The notes under the pieces: generated by a model
Seen by the model: only the letters and a program-made list of their open reading frames with translations
Told to the model about the DNA's origin: nothing
Databases searched by the model: none
Shown: positions 8,062 to 15,741 of the stretch, piece by piece
How positions within the stretch are numbered: the first letter of the stretch is position 1
Layout: every line of letters starts with the position of its first letter
NCBI GenBank assembly: GCA_017467085.1
Contig: JAFTSW010000053.1
Span: 71,782-106,309 of the forward strand
Reading direction: 5' to 3'
From: Clostridia bacterium
GTDB taxonomy: Bacteria; Bacillota; Clostridia; Oscillospirales; CAG-272
DNA length: 34,528 nucleotides
Translations under genes and position numbers: made by a program

Positions 8062-8694
8062 ATGAAAATTATCTTTTTGGGTGCGCCCGGCGCAGGCAAA
8101 GGAACGCAGGCTGAAATTGTGGCGGAGAGGCTTTCCATCCCCACCATTTCTACGGGTGCAATCATTCGGGAAGCAGTCAAGGCAGAAACCGCAATGGGAA
8201 CTGCCGCGAAACAGTTTATGGATGCCGGCGCCTTGGTGCCCGATGACGTGGTTATCGGTATCATCAATGAGCGACTGTCCCAAAAGGACTGCGAGGGTGG
8301 ATTCATTTTAGATGGATTCCCCCGCACCGTCCCCCAGGCAGAGGCACTCGATAAAATGGGCGTTGAGATTGACGTCGTTCTCTCTCTGGAGGTTGCCGAT
8401 GAGGCGATTGTGGAGAGAATGAGCGGCCGTCGGGTTTGCGACAAATGCGGGGCGTCCTTCCACGTGAAGTATAAGCCCGCTAAGGACGGAGAGCATTGCG
8501 ATAAATGCGGTGCCGTTCTGAGCATGCGCCGCGACGATGCGCCCGAGGTTGTTCAAAGTCGTCTTGCTATTTATCACTCCACCACCGAGCCGCTGAAGGA
8601 ATACTACGGAAACAAGGGTATTCTCAAGACGGTAGATGGGCAGGAAGAGGTAAGTGATACCACAGCCTTGACCCTGGCTGCGTTGGGTGTTTGA
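8062..8694 (+). CDS. adk: Adenylate kinase, zinc-type lid
   Basis: 210 residues. P-loop GAPGAGKGT is at 7-15, and DGFPRT at 84-89. The lid carries four cysteines (C126, C129, C146, C149; CDKC twice), the zinc-binding long-lid form common in Gram-positive bacteria. It interconverts ATP + AMP and 2 ADP in the cytoplasm. Its position between secY and map is the standard Firmicutes layout. The stop TGA (8692-8694) is followed at once by in-frame TAG, and map starts 5 nt later. Confidence 0.97.
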   Translation: MKIIFLGAPGAGKGTQAEIVAERLSIPTISTGAIIREAVKAETAMGTAAKQFMDAGALVPDDVVIGIINERLSQKDCEGGFILDGFPRTVPQAEALDKMGVEIDVVLSLEVADEAIVERMSGRRVCDKCGASFHVKYKPAKDGEHCDKCGAVLSMRRDDAPEVVQSRLAIYHSTTEPLKEYYGNKGILKTVDGQEEVSDTTALTLAALGV

Positions 8695-8699
8695 TAGCT

Positions 8700-9458
8700 A
8701 TGGTTATTGTAAAAAATTCCGAACAGTTGAAACGGATGAGAGAAGCCGGTAAAATTACCGGTGAGGCGCTGGCGTATGCCCACGGCCTTGTGCGTGAGGG
8801 CATATCCACCAAGTACCTCGATGAGCGACTTCGCGCTTTCTTTGAGAAGCACGGCGCGAAGCCCTCATTTCTCGGCTACGGCGGGTTCCCTGGCTGTGCC
8901 TGTATCAGTGTAAACGAGGAAGTCATTCACGGTATTCCTTCCGAAGACAAAATCCTCTTGGAAGGTGACCTTGTCAAAATCGATGTCGGTGCGTACTACC
9001 GCGGCTACCACGGAGATAGCGCCAGGACATTCCCTGTCGGCTCTGTGAGCGAGGAAGCACAGCGTCTGATGGCTGTTACCAAGCAGTCCTTCTATGACGG
9101 CGTGCAATTCGCAATGGCAGGAAACCGCATCGGTGACATAGGAAGCGCCGTGGAAAAATGCGTAAAAGACGCCGGCTTTTCGGTGGTTCGCAACTACGTG
9201 GGTCACGGAATCGGGCAGGCGTTGCACGAGGACCCCGAGGTACCCAATTTCGGTACGGCGGGACGAGGCGTGCGTCTGTATCCGGGAATGACCATTGCCA
9301 TTGAGCCAATGGTCAATGCCGGAGGGCATTCGGTTAGGGTCTTGCAGGATGATTGGACGGTTGTCACGGTTGACGGCAGCTTGTCCGCCCATTACGAAAA
9401 CACGGTAGCGATTACCGAACACGGGGCGGAGATACTGACGGACGTTGGCGACGGTTAA
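8700..9458 (+). CDS. map: Methionine aminopeptidase, type I
   Basis: 252 residues from ATG 8700; a TTG at 8691 in the same frame overlaps adk and is less likely. Metal ligands are all present: D95 (KIDVGA), D106 (HGDSART), H169 (VGHGIG), E202 (IEPM) and E233 (YENT); the substrate-site His is H77 (VIHGIP). It removes the initiator Met after deformylation by Def, which is encoded later in this window. No strong SD is visible, so translation may be coupled to adk. There is no KOW-domain L14e-like gene between map and infA. Confidence 0.96.
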   Translation: MVIVKNSEQLKRMREAGKITGEALAYAHGLVREGISTKYLDERLRAFFEKHGAKPSFLGYGGFPGCACISVNEEVIHGIPSEDKILLEGDLVKIDVGAYYRGYHGDSARTFPVGSVSEEAQRLMAVTKQSFYDGVQFAMAGNRIGDIGSAVEKCVKDAGFSVVRNYVGHGIGQALHEDPEVPNFGTAGRGVRLYPGMTIAIEPMVNAGGHSVRVLQDDWTVVTVDGSLSAHYENTVAITEHGAEILTDVGDG

Positions 9459-9531
9459 GTCACGGCAAGCACCGCAAAGGTAACCTATTATTCTGCCGAA
9501 GGGCAAACCATTTGAAAGGAAAGGTCTTAGA

Positions 9532-9753
9532 ATGGCAAAAGACGATTTGATAGAATTTGAGGATGGCGTTGTAGTGGAAGCACTCCCCAACGCAACCTTC
9601 AAGGTAAAGCTGCCGAATGGGTATATCATTACTGCCCACATCTCCGGCAAGCTGCGTATGAATTATATCAAAATTCTTCCCGGTGATACGGTAACGGTGG
9701 AGGTTTCCACCTACGACCTGACCAAGGGCCGCATCACTTGGAGAAAAAAATAA
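9532..9753 (+). CDS. infA: Translation initiation factor IF-1
   Basis: 73 residues, normal for this OB-fold protein. [20 protein letters not shown] and [20 protein letters not shown] with [20 protein letters not shown] are clear IF-1 motifs. IF-1 binds the 30S A site during initiation. AAAGGAAAGG at 9515-9524 precedes the ATG. Followed by rpmJ and rpsM as in most Firmicutes. Confidence 0.97.
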   Translation: MAKDDLIEFEDGVVVEALPNATFKVKLPNGYIITAHISGKLRMNYIKILPGDTVTVEVSTYDLTKGRITWRKK

Positions 9754-9777
9754 CGGAAAAAGGAAAGGTATTCAACC

Positions 9778-9891
9778 ATGAAAGTTAAGCCTTCCGTCAA
9801 GAAGATTTGCGAAAAGTGCAAAATCATCAAGAGAAAAGGCCGTGTGATGGTGATTTGCGAAAATCCCAAGCATAAGCAAAGACAGGGCTGA
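9778..9891 (+). CDS. rpmJ: 50S ribosomal protein L36, zinc form
   Basis: 37 residues. [20 protein letters not shown] followed by [17 protein letters not shown] gives the CxxC...C....H zinc ligands (C11, C14, C27, H32). It is the smallest 50S protein. The SD is AAAGGAAAGG at 9760-9769. It sits in its usual place between infA and rpsM. Confidence 0.96.
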   Translation: MKVKPSVKKICEKCKIIKRKGRVMVICENPKHKQRQG

Positions 9892-9945
9892 TAAGCCCAA
9901 AAGAAGCCGCAACTGCGGTAATTTGAAAGAAAGGATAGTATCCAA

Positions 9946-10314
9946 ATGGCTCGTATAGCTGGCGTTGATATTCCGAATAACAAGCGTATCGAATATGCCT
10001 TGACCTATATTTACGGTATTGGCGTAAAGAGCGCGCGCGACATTCTCGAGAAGACGGGCATTAACCCCGACACTCGTGCAAAAGACTTGTCTGAACAAGA
10101 GGTAGCTAAGCTCCGTGAGGAGATTGAAACCTCCTACCACGTAGAAGGTGACTTGCGCCGTGAGGTTGCTCTCAACATCAAGCGCTTGACCGAAATTAAC
10201 TGCTACCGTGGCATCAGACACCGTAAGGGTCTGCCTGTCAGAGGACAGAGAACCAAGACCAATGCAAGAACGCGCAAGGGTCCCAAGAAGACCATCGCGA
10301 ACAAGAAGAAGTAA
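9946..10314 (+). CDS. rpsM: 30S ribosomal protein S13
   Basis: 122 residues, normal. [20 protein letters not shown] and the helix-two-turn-helix [19 protein letters not shown], then the tRNA-contacting C-terminal tail [20 protein letters not shown] and [17 protein letters not shown]13 contacts 50S L5 (intersubunit bridge B1b) and the P-site tRNA, so the L5 C-terminal question upstream bears on this contact. Confidence 0.97.
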   Translation: MARIAGVDIPNNKRIEYALTYIYGIGVKSARDILEKTGINPDTRAKDLSEQEVAKLREEIETSYHVEGDLRREVALNIKRLTEINCYRGIRHRKGLPVRGQRTKTNARTRKGPKKTIANKKK

Positions 10315-10327
10315 GGAGTGAGAACAG

Positions 10328-10726
10328 ATGGCAACACCGAACAGAAAGGTTGTTACGAAAAAGCGTCGTGAACGCAAAAATATCGAAAGTGGCGCGGCTC
10401 ATATCCGTTCTACTTTCAACAACACTCTCGTCACCATCACCGATGGCGCAGGCAACACGATTTCCTGGGCATCTGCCGGTGAAATGGGCTTCAAGGGCTC
10501 CAGAAAGTCCACTCCCTATGCCGCACAGACCGCATCCGAGCACGCAGCAAAGCTGGCTATGGAGCACGGCTTGAAGACGGTAGAGGTTTACGTAAGAGGC
10601 CCCGGGTCCGGACGTGAGTCTGCCATTCGTGCGCTTGCAACCGCAGGCTTGCAAATCACGATGATTAAGGACGTTACCCCCATTCCTCACAATGGCTGCC
10701 GTCCTCCTAAGCGTCGTCGCGTATAA
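10328..10726 (+). CDS. rpsK: 30S ribosomal protein S11
   Basis: 132 residues. [39 protein letters not shown] and [20 protein letters not shown], with C-terminal [12 protein letters not shown], are S11 hallmarks. S11 forms part of the 30S platform at the mRNA exit. SD AAGGAG at 10313-10318. The stop TAA is directly followed by in-frame TAG (10727-10729). Confidence 0.97.
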   Translation: MATPNRKVVTKKRRERKNIESGAAHIRSTFNNTLVTITDGAGNTISWASAGEMGFKGSRKSTPYAAQTASEHAAKLAMEHGLKTVEVYVRGPGSGRESAIRALATAGLQITMIKDVTPIPHNGCRPPKRRRV

Positions 10727-10778
10727 TAGCGGACGCTGACAACTAAAAAAAGTATAAAGAAAGGTATGGTCATAAAAA

Positions 10779-11405
10779 ATGGCAAGATATACAGGACCCA
10801 GCTGCAAGCTCTGCCGCAGAGAAGGCACCAAGCTCTTCTTGAAGGGTGAGCGTTGCACCTCCGGTAAATGCGCTTTTGACCACAGAAGCACTGCTCCCGG
10901 ACAACATGGCGCTGCTCGTAAGAAGGTAGAAGAATACGGCAAGCAGCTCCGCGAAAAGCAGAAGGCACGCCGTTACTACGGTGTGTTGGAAAGACAGTTC
11001 GTAAAGTACTACGAAATGGCTGAAGCTCAGGAGGGTATGACCGGTGAAAACCTGCTCATCCTCTTGGAGAGAAGACTCGACAACGTGGTATACAGAATGG
11101 GTATGGCTGCCAGCCGTAAGGAAGCCCGTCAGCTCGTTCTCCACGCTCACTTCACTCTCAACGGCAAGAAGGTTGCAATTCCTTCTCTGCTGGTGAAGCC
11201 CGGCGATGTGATTGCTGTCAGAGAGTCCAGCCGCGACTCCGCTAAGGTTAAGGAGCTTGCTGAGCTTCTCCAGAGCGTTGTTGCTCCTAAGTGGCTTGAC
11301 GTTGACAAGGCTAATCTCACCTGCAAGGTTCTCAATATGCCCGAGAGAGCTGACGTTGATTTCCCCTTCGAGGAACAGCTTATCGTCGAACTCTATTCCA
11401 AATAA
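10779..11405 (+). CDS. rpsD: 30S ribosomal protein S4, zinc (C+) form
   Basis: 208 residues. The N-terminus [20 protein letters not shown] has C9 and C12, with C26 and C31 after it (RCTSGKC), the zinc-binding C+ form. The S4 RNA-binding domain ([33 protein letters not shown]) follows near 92-140. S4 nucleates 30S assembly at the 16S 5' domain and autoregulates its own mRNA in E. coli and B. subtilis. The SD before the ATG is weak (AAAGG at 10760-10764, 14 nt away). A 140-nt structured spacer follows. Confidence 0.96.
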   Translation: MARYTGPSCKLCRREGTKLFLKGERCTSGKCAFDHRSTAPGQHGAARKKVEEYGKQLREKQKARRYYGVLERQFVKYYEMAEAQEGMTGENLLILLERRLDNVVYRMGMAASRKEARQLVLHAHFTLNGKKVAIPSLLVKPGDVIAVRESSRDSAKVKELAELLQSVVAPKWLDVDKANLTCKVLNMPERADVDFPFEEQLIVELYSK

Positions 11406-11409
11406 TCCC

Positions 11410-11513
11410 CGCCCTTGCATATGCGAGGCTTGGCGAATGCAAGGCGTCGCATAGTGTTGTTGCGCTATGCACCTTGCCGCCGCCCGCACGTGCGCTTTTC
11501 CCCGCTTGTGGGG
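11410..11513 (+). promoter_or_regulatory. Hairpin-rich spacer between rpsD and rpoA
   Basis: The 140-nt spacer contains at least three inverted repeats. CGCC(C)TTGCAT at 11410-11420 pairs with ATGCAAGGCG at 11437-11446, with one bulged C. GCATAG at 11449-11454 pairs with CTATGC at 11465-11470. CGCACGTGCG at 11485-11494 is a perfect palindrome, and CCCC/GGGG (11500-11503, 11510-11513) forms a small stem shortly before the rpoA SD. No T-run follows any of them, so these are not classical terminators. A cis-regulatory role (S4 or alpha-operon control, or RNA processing) is inference. Confidence 0.4.
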
Positions 11514-11545
11514 CAAAATACTGAAATTAAATAGGAGGATTAGAA

Positions 11546-12520
11546 ATGATTGAGATAGAGAAGCCCAATATTACGACGGTTGACCTGAGCGAAGACGGCA
11601 GCCGCGGAGAGTTTGTTGTTGAGCCTCTGGAGAGAGGCTACGGCATTACCTTGGGTAACTCCCTGCGCCGCATTTTGCTCAGCTCCTTACCCGGATACGC
11701 CGCAACGGCTATCCGCATCAGAGACGTGCTTCACGAAATTTCCACCGTTCCCGGTGTGAAAGAGGATTGCCCTGAAATCGTTCTGAACGTAAAGGGAATC
11801 ATCGCAAAGCTTCACACCCAGAGCCCCAAGACCGTCATTATCGAGGCGGTTGGACCCTGTGACGTGACCGCAGGCGACATTATGCCTGACGCGGAGCTTG
11901 AAATTCTGAATCCGTCTCAGCACATTGCTACGGTTGGAAACGGCGAGCATTTTTATATGGAAATCACCTTTGACCACGGCCGTGGTTACGTGTCTTCCGA
12001 TAAGAACAAGCAGAAGTTCGTGGAACAGTCCTGCGGCGTTGGCGCGCCCATTGGTATGATTTTCACCGACTCTATTTTCACGCCCGTTTACAAGGTAGAA
12101 TATAAGGTTGAGCCTGCCCGTGTCGGCGGTAACATCACCGACTATGACAAGCTTACCCTGCAGGTTCTGACCAACGGTACCATCGCAGCGAAGGAAGCCA
12201 TTTCGCTGGGCGCCAAGATTCTGAATGAGCATCTCAACCTCTTTGTTGATATGTCTGATGAGGCAAAGAACGCCGAAATCATGATTGACAGATTGGAAAC
12301 CAAGAAGGTTAAAGCACTTGAGATGACCATTGAGGAGCTTGACCTGTCTGTTCGTAGCTTCAACTGCTTGAAGCGCGCAGGCATCGATACGGTTGAGGAT
12401 TTGATTAGCCGTACCGAGGAGGATATGATTAAGGTCAGAAATCTCGGTAGAAAATCGCTTGAAGAAGTAATACAGAAGCTCCACTCTTTGGGTCTTGACC
12501 TGAAGAAGGTTGAGGAGTAA
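11546..12520 (+). CDS. rpoA: RNA polymerase subunit alpha
   Basis: 324 residues, normal. N-terminal dimerisation domain shows [20 protein letters not shown]; the flexible linker near 235-262 leads to the C-terminal domain ([20 protein letters not shown], then [16 protein letters not shown] at about 300-315), which contacts UP elements and activators. Alpha nucleates core assembly. SD TAGGAGGAT at 11531-11539, 6 nt before ATG. rpsD-rpoA-rplQ is the conserved alpha operon end. Confidence 0.98.
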   Translation: MIEIEKPNITTVDLSEDGSRGEFVVEPLERGYGITLGNSLRRILLSSLPGYAATAIRIRDVLHEISTVPGVKEDCPEIVLNVKGIIAKLHTQSPKTVIIEAVGPCDVTAGDIMPDAELEILNPSQHIATVGNGEHFYMEITFDHGRGYVSSDKNKQKFVEQSCGVGAPIGMIFTDSIFTPVYKVEYKVEPARVGGNITDYDKLTLQVLTNGTIAAKEAISLGAKILNEHLNLFVDMSDEAKNAEIMIDRLETKKVKALEMTIEELDLSVRSFNCLKRAGIDTVEDLISRTEEDMIKVRNLGRKSLEEVIQKLHSLGLDLKKVEE

Positions 12521-12542
12521 TCTAACAAGGAGGTAAAAGGAT

Positions 12543-13130
12543 ATGTCCGGAAACAGAAAGCTCGGCAGAGTGACTTCTCATAGAAATCTGATGCTGAGAG
12601 GATTGGTTACCTATCTTTTCGAGAACGGAAAGATTGAAACCACATATGCCCGTGCTAAGGAAGTGGCTGCTATCGCAGACCAGATGATTACCTTGGCAAA
12701 GAACGCAAAGACCGAAAACCGTCTTGCTGCTTACCGCACCGCCATGGGTTATATCACCAAGGAGGCTGTGGCTAAGAAGCTGTTTGACGAAATTGCTCCC
12801 GGCTACGTAAAGCTGACCAGCGGCTACGCTCACGTGTATAAGCTCGGTCCCCGTCGCGGCGATGGCGCCGAGATGGCTTTGGTAAAGCTGGCTGAGGAGA
12901 AGAAGGAGGAGCCCGTAGTAGAGGAAAAGAAGGCTGCTAAGAAGCCTGCTACCCGCAAGAAGGCTGCCCCCAAGAAGAAGGCTGAGGAAGCCGCTCCTGT
13001 TGCAGAGGAAGCAGTTGCTCCCGTAGAGGAAGCTGCCGCTCCTGTAGAGGAGCCCGCCAGCGCCCCCGTTGCTGCCGAAGAGGTAGCCGCAGAGGAGCCC
13101 AAGACGGAAGAAACTCCCGCCGCTGAATAA
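12543..13130 (+). CDS. rplQ: 50S ribosomal protein L17 with long charged tail
   Basis: 195 residues. The first ~117 are a complete L17 (GNRKLGRVTSHRNLMLRGLV, IETTYARAKEVAAIADQMIT, HVYKLGPRRGDGAEMALVKL). Residues 119-195 are a low-complexity tail of Lys, Ala, Glu, Pro and Val: a basic part (KKAAKKPATRKKAAPKKK) then an acidic AEE/PVEE/APVE repeat region. L17 lies near the tunnel exit, so the tail should be surface-exposed. SD AAGGAGG at 12528-12534. Last gene of the superoperon, followed by a terminator. Confidence 0.96.
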   Translation: MSGNRKLGRVTSHRNLMLRGLVTYLFENGKIETTYARAKEVAAIADQMITLAKNAKTENRLAAYRTAMGYITKEAVAKKLFDEIAPGYVKLTSGYAHVYKLGPRRGDGAEMALVKLAEEKKEEPVVEEKKAAKKPATRKKAAPKKKAEEAAPVAEEAVAPVEEAAAPVEEPASAPVAAEEVAAEEPKTEETPAAE

Positions 13131-13137
13131 GAGCGCA

Positions 13138-13158
13138 TCTGCTTGTAAGACAAGCAGA
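13138..13158 (+). other. Perfect 9-bp hairpin after rplQ
   Basis: TCTGCTTGT (13138-13146), loop AAG, ACAAGCAGA (13150-13158). It has no following T-run, so it is likely an RNA 3'-end stabiliser or pause element directly ahead of the main terminator. Confidence 0.5.
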
Positions 13159-13162
13159 AAGC

Positions 13163-13213
13163 AAAAAAGAGCAGGATTAGAAGGCTGTGTCCTTTTACTC
13201 TTGCTCTTTTTTT
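13163..13213 (+). terminator. Rho-independent terminator of the ribosomal superoperon
   Basis: AAAAAAGAGCA (13163-13173) is perfectly complementary to TGCTCTTTTTT (13202-13212). The 28-nt apical part contains a further small AAGG/CCTT stem, and the descending arm is itself the T-run. The symmetric A and T runs would allow termination in both directions. Confidence 0.75.
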
Positions 13214-13471
13214 ATGCATTACACGGCACTTTTTACGGAAAATTTGTAAACCTTTGTTTGCATTTTGACAAGAAAAACCCGTTTTTTGCGGAAAAACGGA
13301 ACTTTATAGGCATTTTCAAGCCGCAAAAAGATGCAAAAGCAGGCGAAAAAGCGAAAGCCAAGCAATAAACCTTGGCAGAACAAATAACACCCCCGCAAGC
13401 CTCACAATGCAGACGGATAAAACAGGGCAGAAAAGGCAAGAAAAAGAAAATAAAGTTTTTCGCAAAATCGC

Positions 13472-13500
13472 TTGCCTAAATGGCAAAGTCATGTTAAAAT
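13472..13500 (+). promoter_or_regulatory. Sigma-A type promoter for the accessory island
   Basis: -35 TTGCCT (13472-13477), 17-bp spacer, -10 TAAAAT (13495-13500). Transcription would start near 13507, leaving a leader of roughly 120 nt before the first ORF. An inverted repeat TTGCC/GGCAA (13472-13476, 13482-13486) overlaps the -35 and could be an operator. Confidence 0.6.
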
Positions 13501-13557
13501 AGATACAAAGGGCAAAAGTTTTTTATAAAAATCAATTATGAAAAGAAATGTCTAACA

Positions 13558-13572
13558 TTTTGTCAGACAAAA
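13558..13572. promoter_or_regulatory. Palindrome copy 1, TTTTGTC-A-GACAAAA
   Basis: Perfect inverted repeat with a one-base centre, too tight to fold as an RNA hairpin but typical of a dimeric protein site on DNA. An identical copy lies 65 bp downstream (13623-13637). It is about 50 bp downstream of the predicted transcription start, so it would act as a roadblock or looping site. Confidence 0.5.
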
Positions 13573-13622
13573 GATTGGCTTCTTTGAAGACTAAACCAAA
13601 GAGAACAAGCAAAAGGAGTGGA

Positions 13623-13637
13623 TTTTGTCAGACAAAA
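13623..13637. promoter_or_regulatory. Palindrome copy 2, TTTTGTC-A-GACAAAA
   Basis: Same 15 bases as 13558-13572. It overlaps the TTG start codon at 13625, so protein bound to the DNA here, or the element within RNA, would touch the translation start of the first island gene. Confidence 0.5.
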
Positions 13638-14182
13638 ACAAATTTGTTCGTCCCCTAACAAACGGCCTTGGAAACCTTTATAATGGTAGTACGATAAAAC
13701 TATTGTTAGAAAGGAAAATGAAAATGAAAAAGAGCCTCGTACAAAAGCTGTTTGATAGGTTTGTATATAGGAACACCAAAAAACCAGACCATTACGTTCA
13801 CATTGATACTCCTAAAACGCTACAAGATTGTCGCCAAGCACAATATAATAATTGGTGTAAAAGATTTGGCGTTTATAACGGTTCTTACCTCCCAAACAAC
13901 CATAAAGATTTGTTGCGTAAAGGTTGGTTGGATATTACACATCCGAATGGTAGAAGATACAAGCCTGATATAACGGAATACCTCAGAAAAAGCAATCATC
14001 AAAGGGTTGCCCATCACGATGAAAAAGATGGGTTCGATAGGCATTATCATTGGTACAATCCGAGCTCAAAAAATAACGATAATTACTATTTGGACAGATA
14101 CGGAGTTCCGTGCAAAAAAGGGAAGCCGCAGACACACCTTGCCCCGCTGGATAAAGATTATAATATGAGGAAGAAGAAATGA
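13625..14182 (+). CDS. Unrecognised basic His/Tyr-rich protein, toxin-like
   Basis: 185 residues from TTG 13625, which has AAGGAG (13613-13618) at ideal 6-nt spacing; the alternative ATG 13724 (152 residues, MKKSLVQKLFDRFVYRNTKK) also has a GAAAGG box, so the start is uncertain. I do not recognise the family. The C-terminal half is rich in His, Tyr, Asn, Lys and Arg (GWLDITHPNGRRYKPDI, HYHWYNPSS, YYLDRYGVPCKKGKPQTHL). This resembles the terminal nuclease-like modules of polymorphic toxins, but no delivery domain or signal peptide is seen. It overlaps the next, acidic gene by ATGA, a toxin-immunity type layout. Codon use is AT-rich, unlike the flanking genes. The toxin role is inference. Confidence 0.7.
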   Translation: MSDKNKFVRPLTNGLGNLYNGSTIKLLLERKMKMKKSLVQKLFDRFVYRNTKKPDHYVHIDTPKTLQDCRQAQYNNWCKRFGVYNGSYLPNNHKDLLRKGWLDITHPNGRRYKPDITEYLRKSNHQRVAHHDEKDGFDRHYHWYNPSSKNNDNYYLDRYGVPCKKGKPQTHLAPLDKDYNMRKKK

Positions 14183-14655
14183 GCGTTTGGAATGAATTGG
14201 AGAAGGACCCGTTTTTGGTTCCGTTCCACGACGATACGTTAAATATGCTTGACGTGACTACAGAGTATATTCATATTCGCTTGAGCATATCGAGCAACAC
14301 TTATTTTATCTTGGAAAACGATTTGAAGAACGTCTATATCGACCACGAAAATAATGAGTTGTATTTTGATATGGTCTTTTTCGAGTCTGCCGTGGATGAA
14401 GATAGCGAATACCCCTCAATTATTAAATTTGAAGAAAGTTATTCTATCCTCTCTTTGGAAAGGGATGGCAAAGAAAGAGGGGCGCTTTATTTTCAGAAGG
14501 ATAACGCTCTGAATGCGGAACCGGTTTGGGCTTTGAAATTTTCGTACGGGAGATGTATGGTTAAGAAATTTGCGGAAATGCCTTCGAAGCAGTATAATTC
14601 GCAACCTGAAATTTACGATAAGCGGTTTGACTTGGAGGAGTTTTTGCTGCGTTGA
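14179..14655 (+). CDS. Unrecognised acidic protein, possible immunity partner
   Basis: 158 residues, start ATG 14179 overlapping the previous stop (ATGA) with GAGGA 8 nt upstream. Visibly acidic and hydrophobic-patterned (NELEKDPFLVPFHDDTLNML, YIDHENNELYFDMVFFE, AVDEDSEYPSII), with no membrane segment, signal peptide or cysteine motif. Acidic small cytoplasmic proteins translated together with a basic toxin-like protein often are cognate inhibitors, but this rests on context only. AT-rich like its partner. Confidence 0.7.
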   Translation: MSVWNELEKDPFLVPFHDDTLNMLDVTTEYIHIRLSISSNTYFILENDLKNVYIDHENNELYFDMVFFESAVDEDSEYPSIIKFEESYSILSLERDGKERGALYFQKDNALNAEPVWALKFSYGRCMVKKFAEMPSKQYNSQPEIYDKRFDLEEFLLR

Positions 14656-14683
14656 GATGGTTGCTTTTAGAAAAAGGTGAAGA

Positions 14684-15469
14684 ATGATTGATTTTGAGGA
14701 TGGGCGCGTTAGCGTAAGACTTTCTGAAACAACATATTATGTATTGCAACAGGATGTGGCTGCTTTTTGCTTTTTTAACAATGACGGCTCGTATAACGAA
14801 AATGGTTTTTATAATGTAATTTTACCCTTGTTGCATTTAAAAAGGACAAGGGAAAGAGAACGGTTGCGGAAAATTCTTGAAAAACGGTTTGGCGATAAGG
14901 TGAAACCGGAGTTTAAAGATGAAATATTCTATGAGCTTGACGATGTTTTTAATTTAGTGAAATTTGATGACAAGAAAACAAAGTATCATCAAGCTAAAAT
15001 AGATATTCGCTTATCAAAAGAAAATATGCAGCTTTTTTCAGAAATGTTTTCCGTTCTTGCTTTGCGTAAAATCCCCAAAAGCACATATATACGGAGCTTG
15101 TTAAATCAATACACCACTTTGAGAACCGACGAGCGCGAGTTTTTGTGTTATAGTAAGCAATATGATGAGTTGATGAAAATTATTGAGGATGAATATGCGG
15201 TTGAATATTATAATGGGGTCTCCGAAGAAATATTGTTTCCTCTCGTCATAGATTTGTGCTGCTACAATAATGAGTTTTATGTAATAGGAATAGTATTTGA
15301 GGCAAAAAAAGTCATTCTCAAATCGTACAGGCTATGCGAATTCAAAAAATATAAAGTGCATTGTACTGATAGGAAGATTGGTGAAGCGTTTTTGGATAAG
15401 GCTGAAGAGATTGTTTCCGATTTTCTGTATTATGAGAAATCGGAATGGTACCTGGGAGAAAAAGAATAA
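14684..15469 (+). CDS. Putative WYL-like regulator
   Basis: 261 residues; SD AAAGGTGA (14673-14680) before ATG 14684. The N-terminal part (VSVRLSETTYYVLQQDVAAF, NENGFYNVILPLL) resembles the short N-terminal DNA-binding region of some clostridial WYL proteins. The middle has an RHH-like KIDIRLSKENMQLFSE / KSTYIRSLLNQY stretch. Residues about 180-225 (ILFPLVIDLCCYNNEFYVIG, VILKSYRLCEFKKYKV) fit the WYL fold pattern of P..l...n..YYl.......yRL..i. This is pattern recognition, not a profile hit. If correct it may control the island, for example via the palindromes at 13558 and 13623. Confidence 0.6.
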   Translation: MIDFEDGRVSVRLSETTYYVLQQDVAAFCFFNNDGSYNENGFYNVILPLLHLKRTRERERLRKILEKRFGDKVKPEFKDEIFYELDDVFNLVKFDDKKTKYHQAKIDIRLSKENMQLFSEMFSVLALRKIPKSTYIRSLLNQYTTLRTDEREFLCYSKQYDELMKIIEDEYAVEYYNGVSEEILFPLVIDLCCYNNEFYVIGIVFEAKKVILKSYRLCEFKKYKVHCTDRKIGEAFLDKAEEIVSDFLYYEKSEWYLGEKE

Positions 15470-15615
15470 TGAGCTTGTTTGGCTTAAAGAAACAAAAAAT
15501 TTCTTCTCAAAGAAGTAGTACGGATAACAGACGAAAACAAAAGTTTGCGATATGGGATTACTATAAAAAGAAAAACGAAAGTGCTTCGACAGGTCGCGGA
15601 AAAACGAAAAAATGA
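15469..15615 (+). CDS. 48-residue basic microprotein
   Basis: ATG 15469 overlaps the stop of the previous gene (TAATG), indicating coupled translation; the frame ends at TGA 15613-15615. The product (MSLFGLKKQKISSQRSSTDN, RRKQKFAIWDYYKKKNESAS, then TGRGKTKK) is strongly basic with only two acidic residues. It is too short for standard gene callers. No family recognised; a nucleic-acid-binding or toxin-related role is possible but unsupported. Confidence 0.5.
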   Translation: MSLFGLKKQKISSQRSSTDNRRKQKFAIWDYYKKKNESASTGRGKTKK

Positions 15616-15616
15616 T

Positions 15617-15636
15617 GTATATGCTATACTATATAC
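15617..15636 (+). promoter_or_regulatory. Extended -10 promoter with inverted repeat, upstream of DUF1538
   Basis: TGCTATACT (15622-15630) matches the extended -10 pattern TGnTATAmT; the -35 position is poor. GTATAT (15617-15622) and ATATAC (15631-15636) flank the -10 symmetrically and might be an operator. It would drive the DUF1538-PII-PII genes. Confidence 0.4.
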
Positions 15637-15741
15637 AAGCAGGATACGTAGAGATTTCAACAAAAAGCAATAAAGATAGATCTAAAAAACGAGTGCTTTG
15701 GTGAAAGAAAACCAAGCAAAACAGGAAAGGAGGAATTGGCA

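Larger units (their letters stand above)
13214..13624. other. 411-bp AT-rich intergenic region before the accessory island
   Basis: No convincing gene. It contains an A/T-rich hairpin (CCGTTTTTT/GAAAAACGG, 13279-13299), a GCCAAG/CTTGGC inverted repeat (13357-13376), a purine-rich stretch around 13431-13455, a promoter at 13472-13500 and the first of two identical palindromes at 13558-13572. Composition shifts sharply from the GC-richer ribosomal genes, which marks the left border of a probably acquired segment. Confidence 0.6.

Noticed and set aside
7294..8283. 329-codon minus-strand open frame over secY
   Set aside because: Antisense to secY and adk with low-complexity His/Arg/Asn composition, no start signal.
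13279..13299. Hairpin CCGTTTTTT/GAAAAACGG as a terminator
   Set aside because: No T-run follows and the strong terminator at 13163-13213 lies before it; kept only as a note in the intergenic description.
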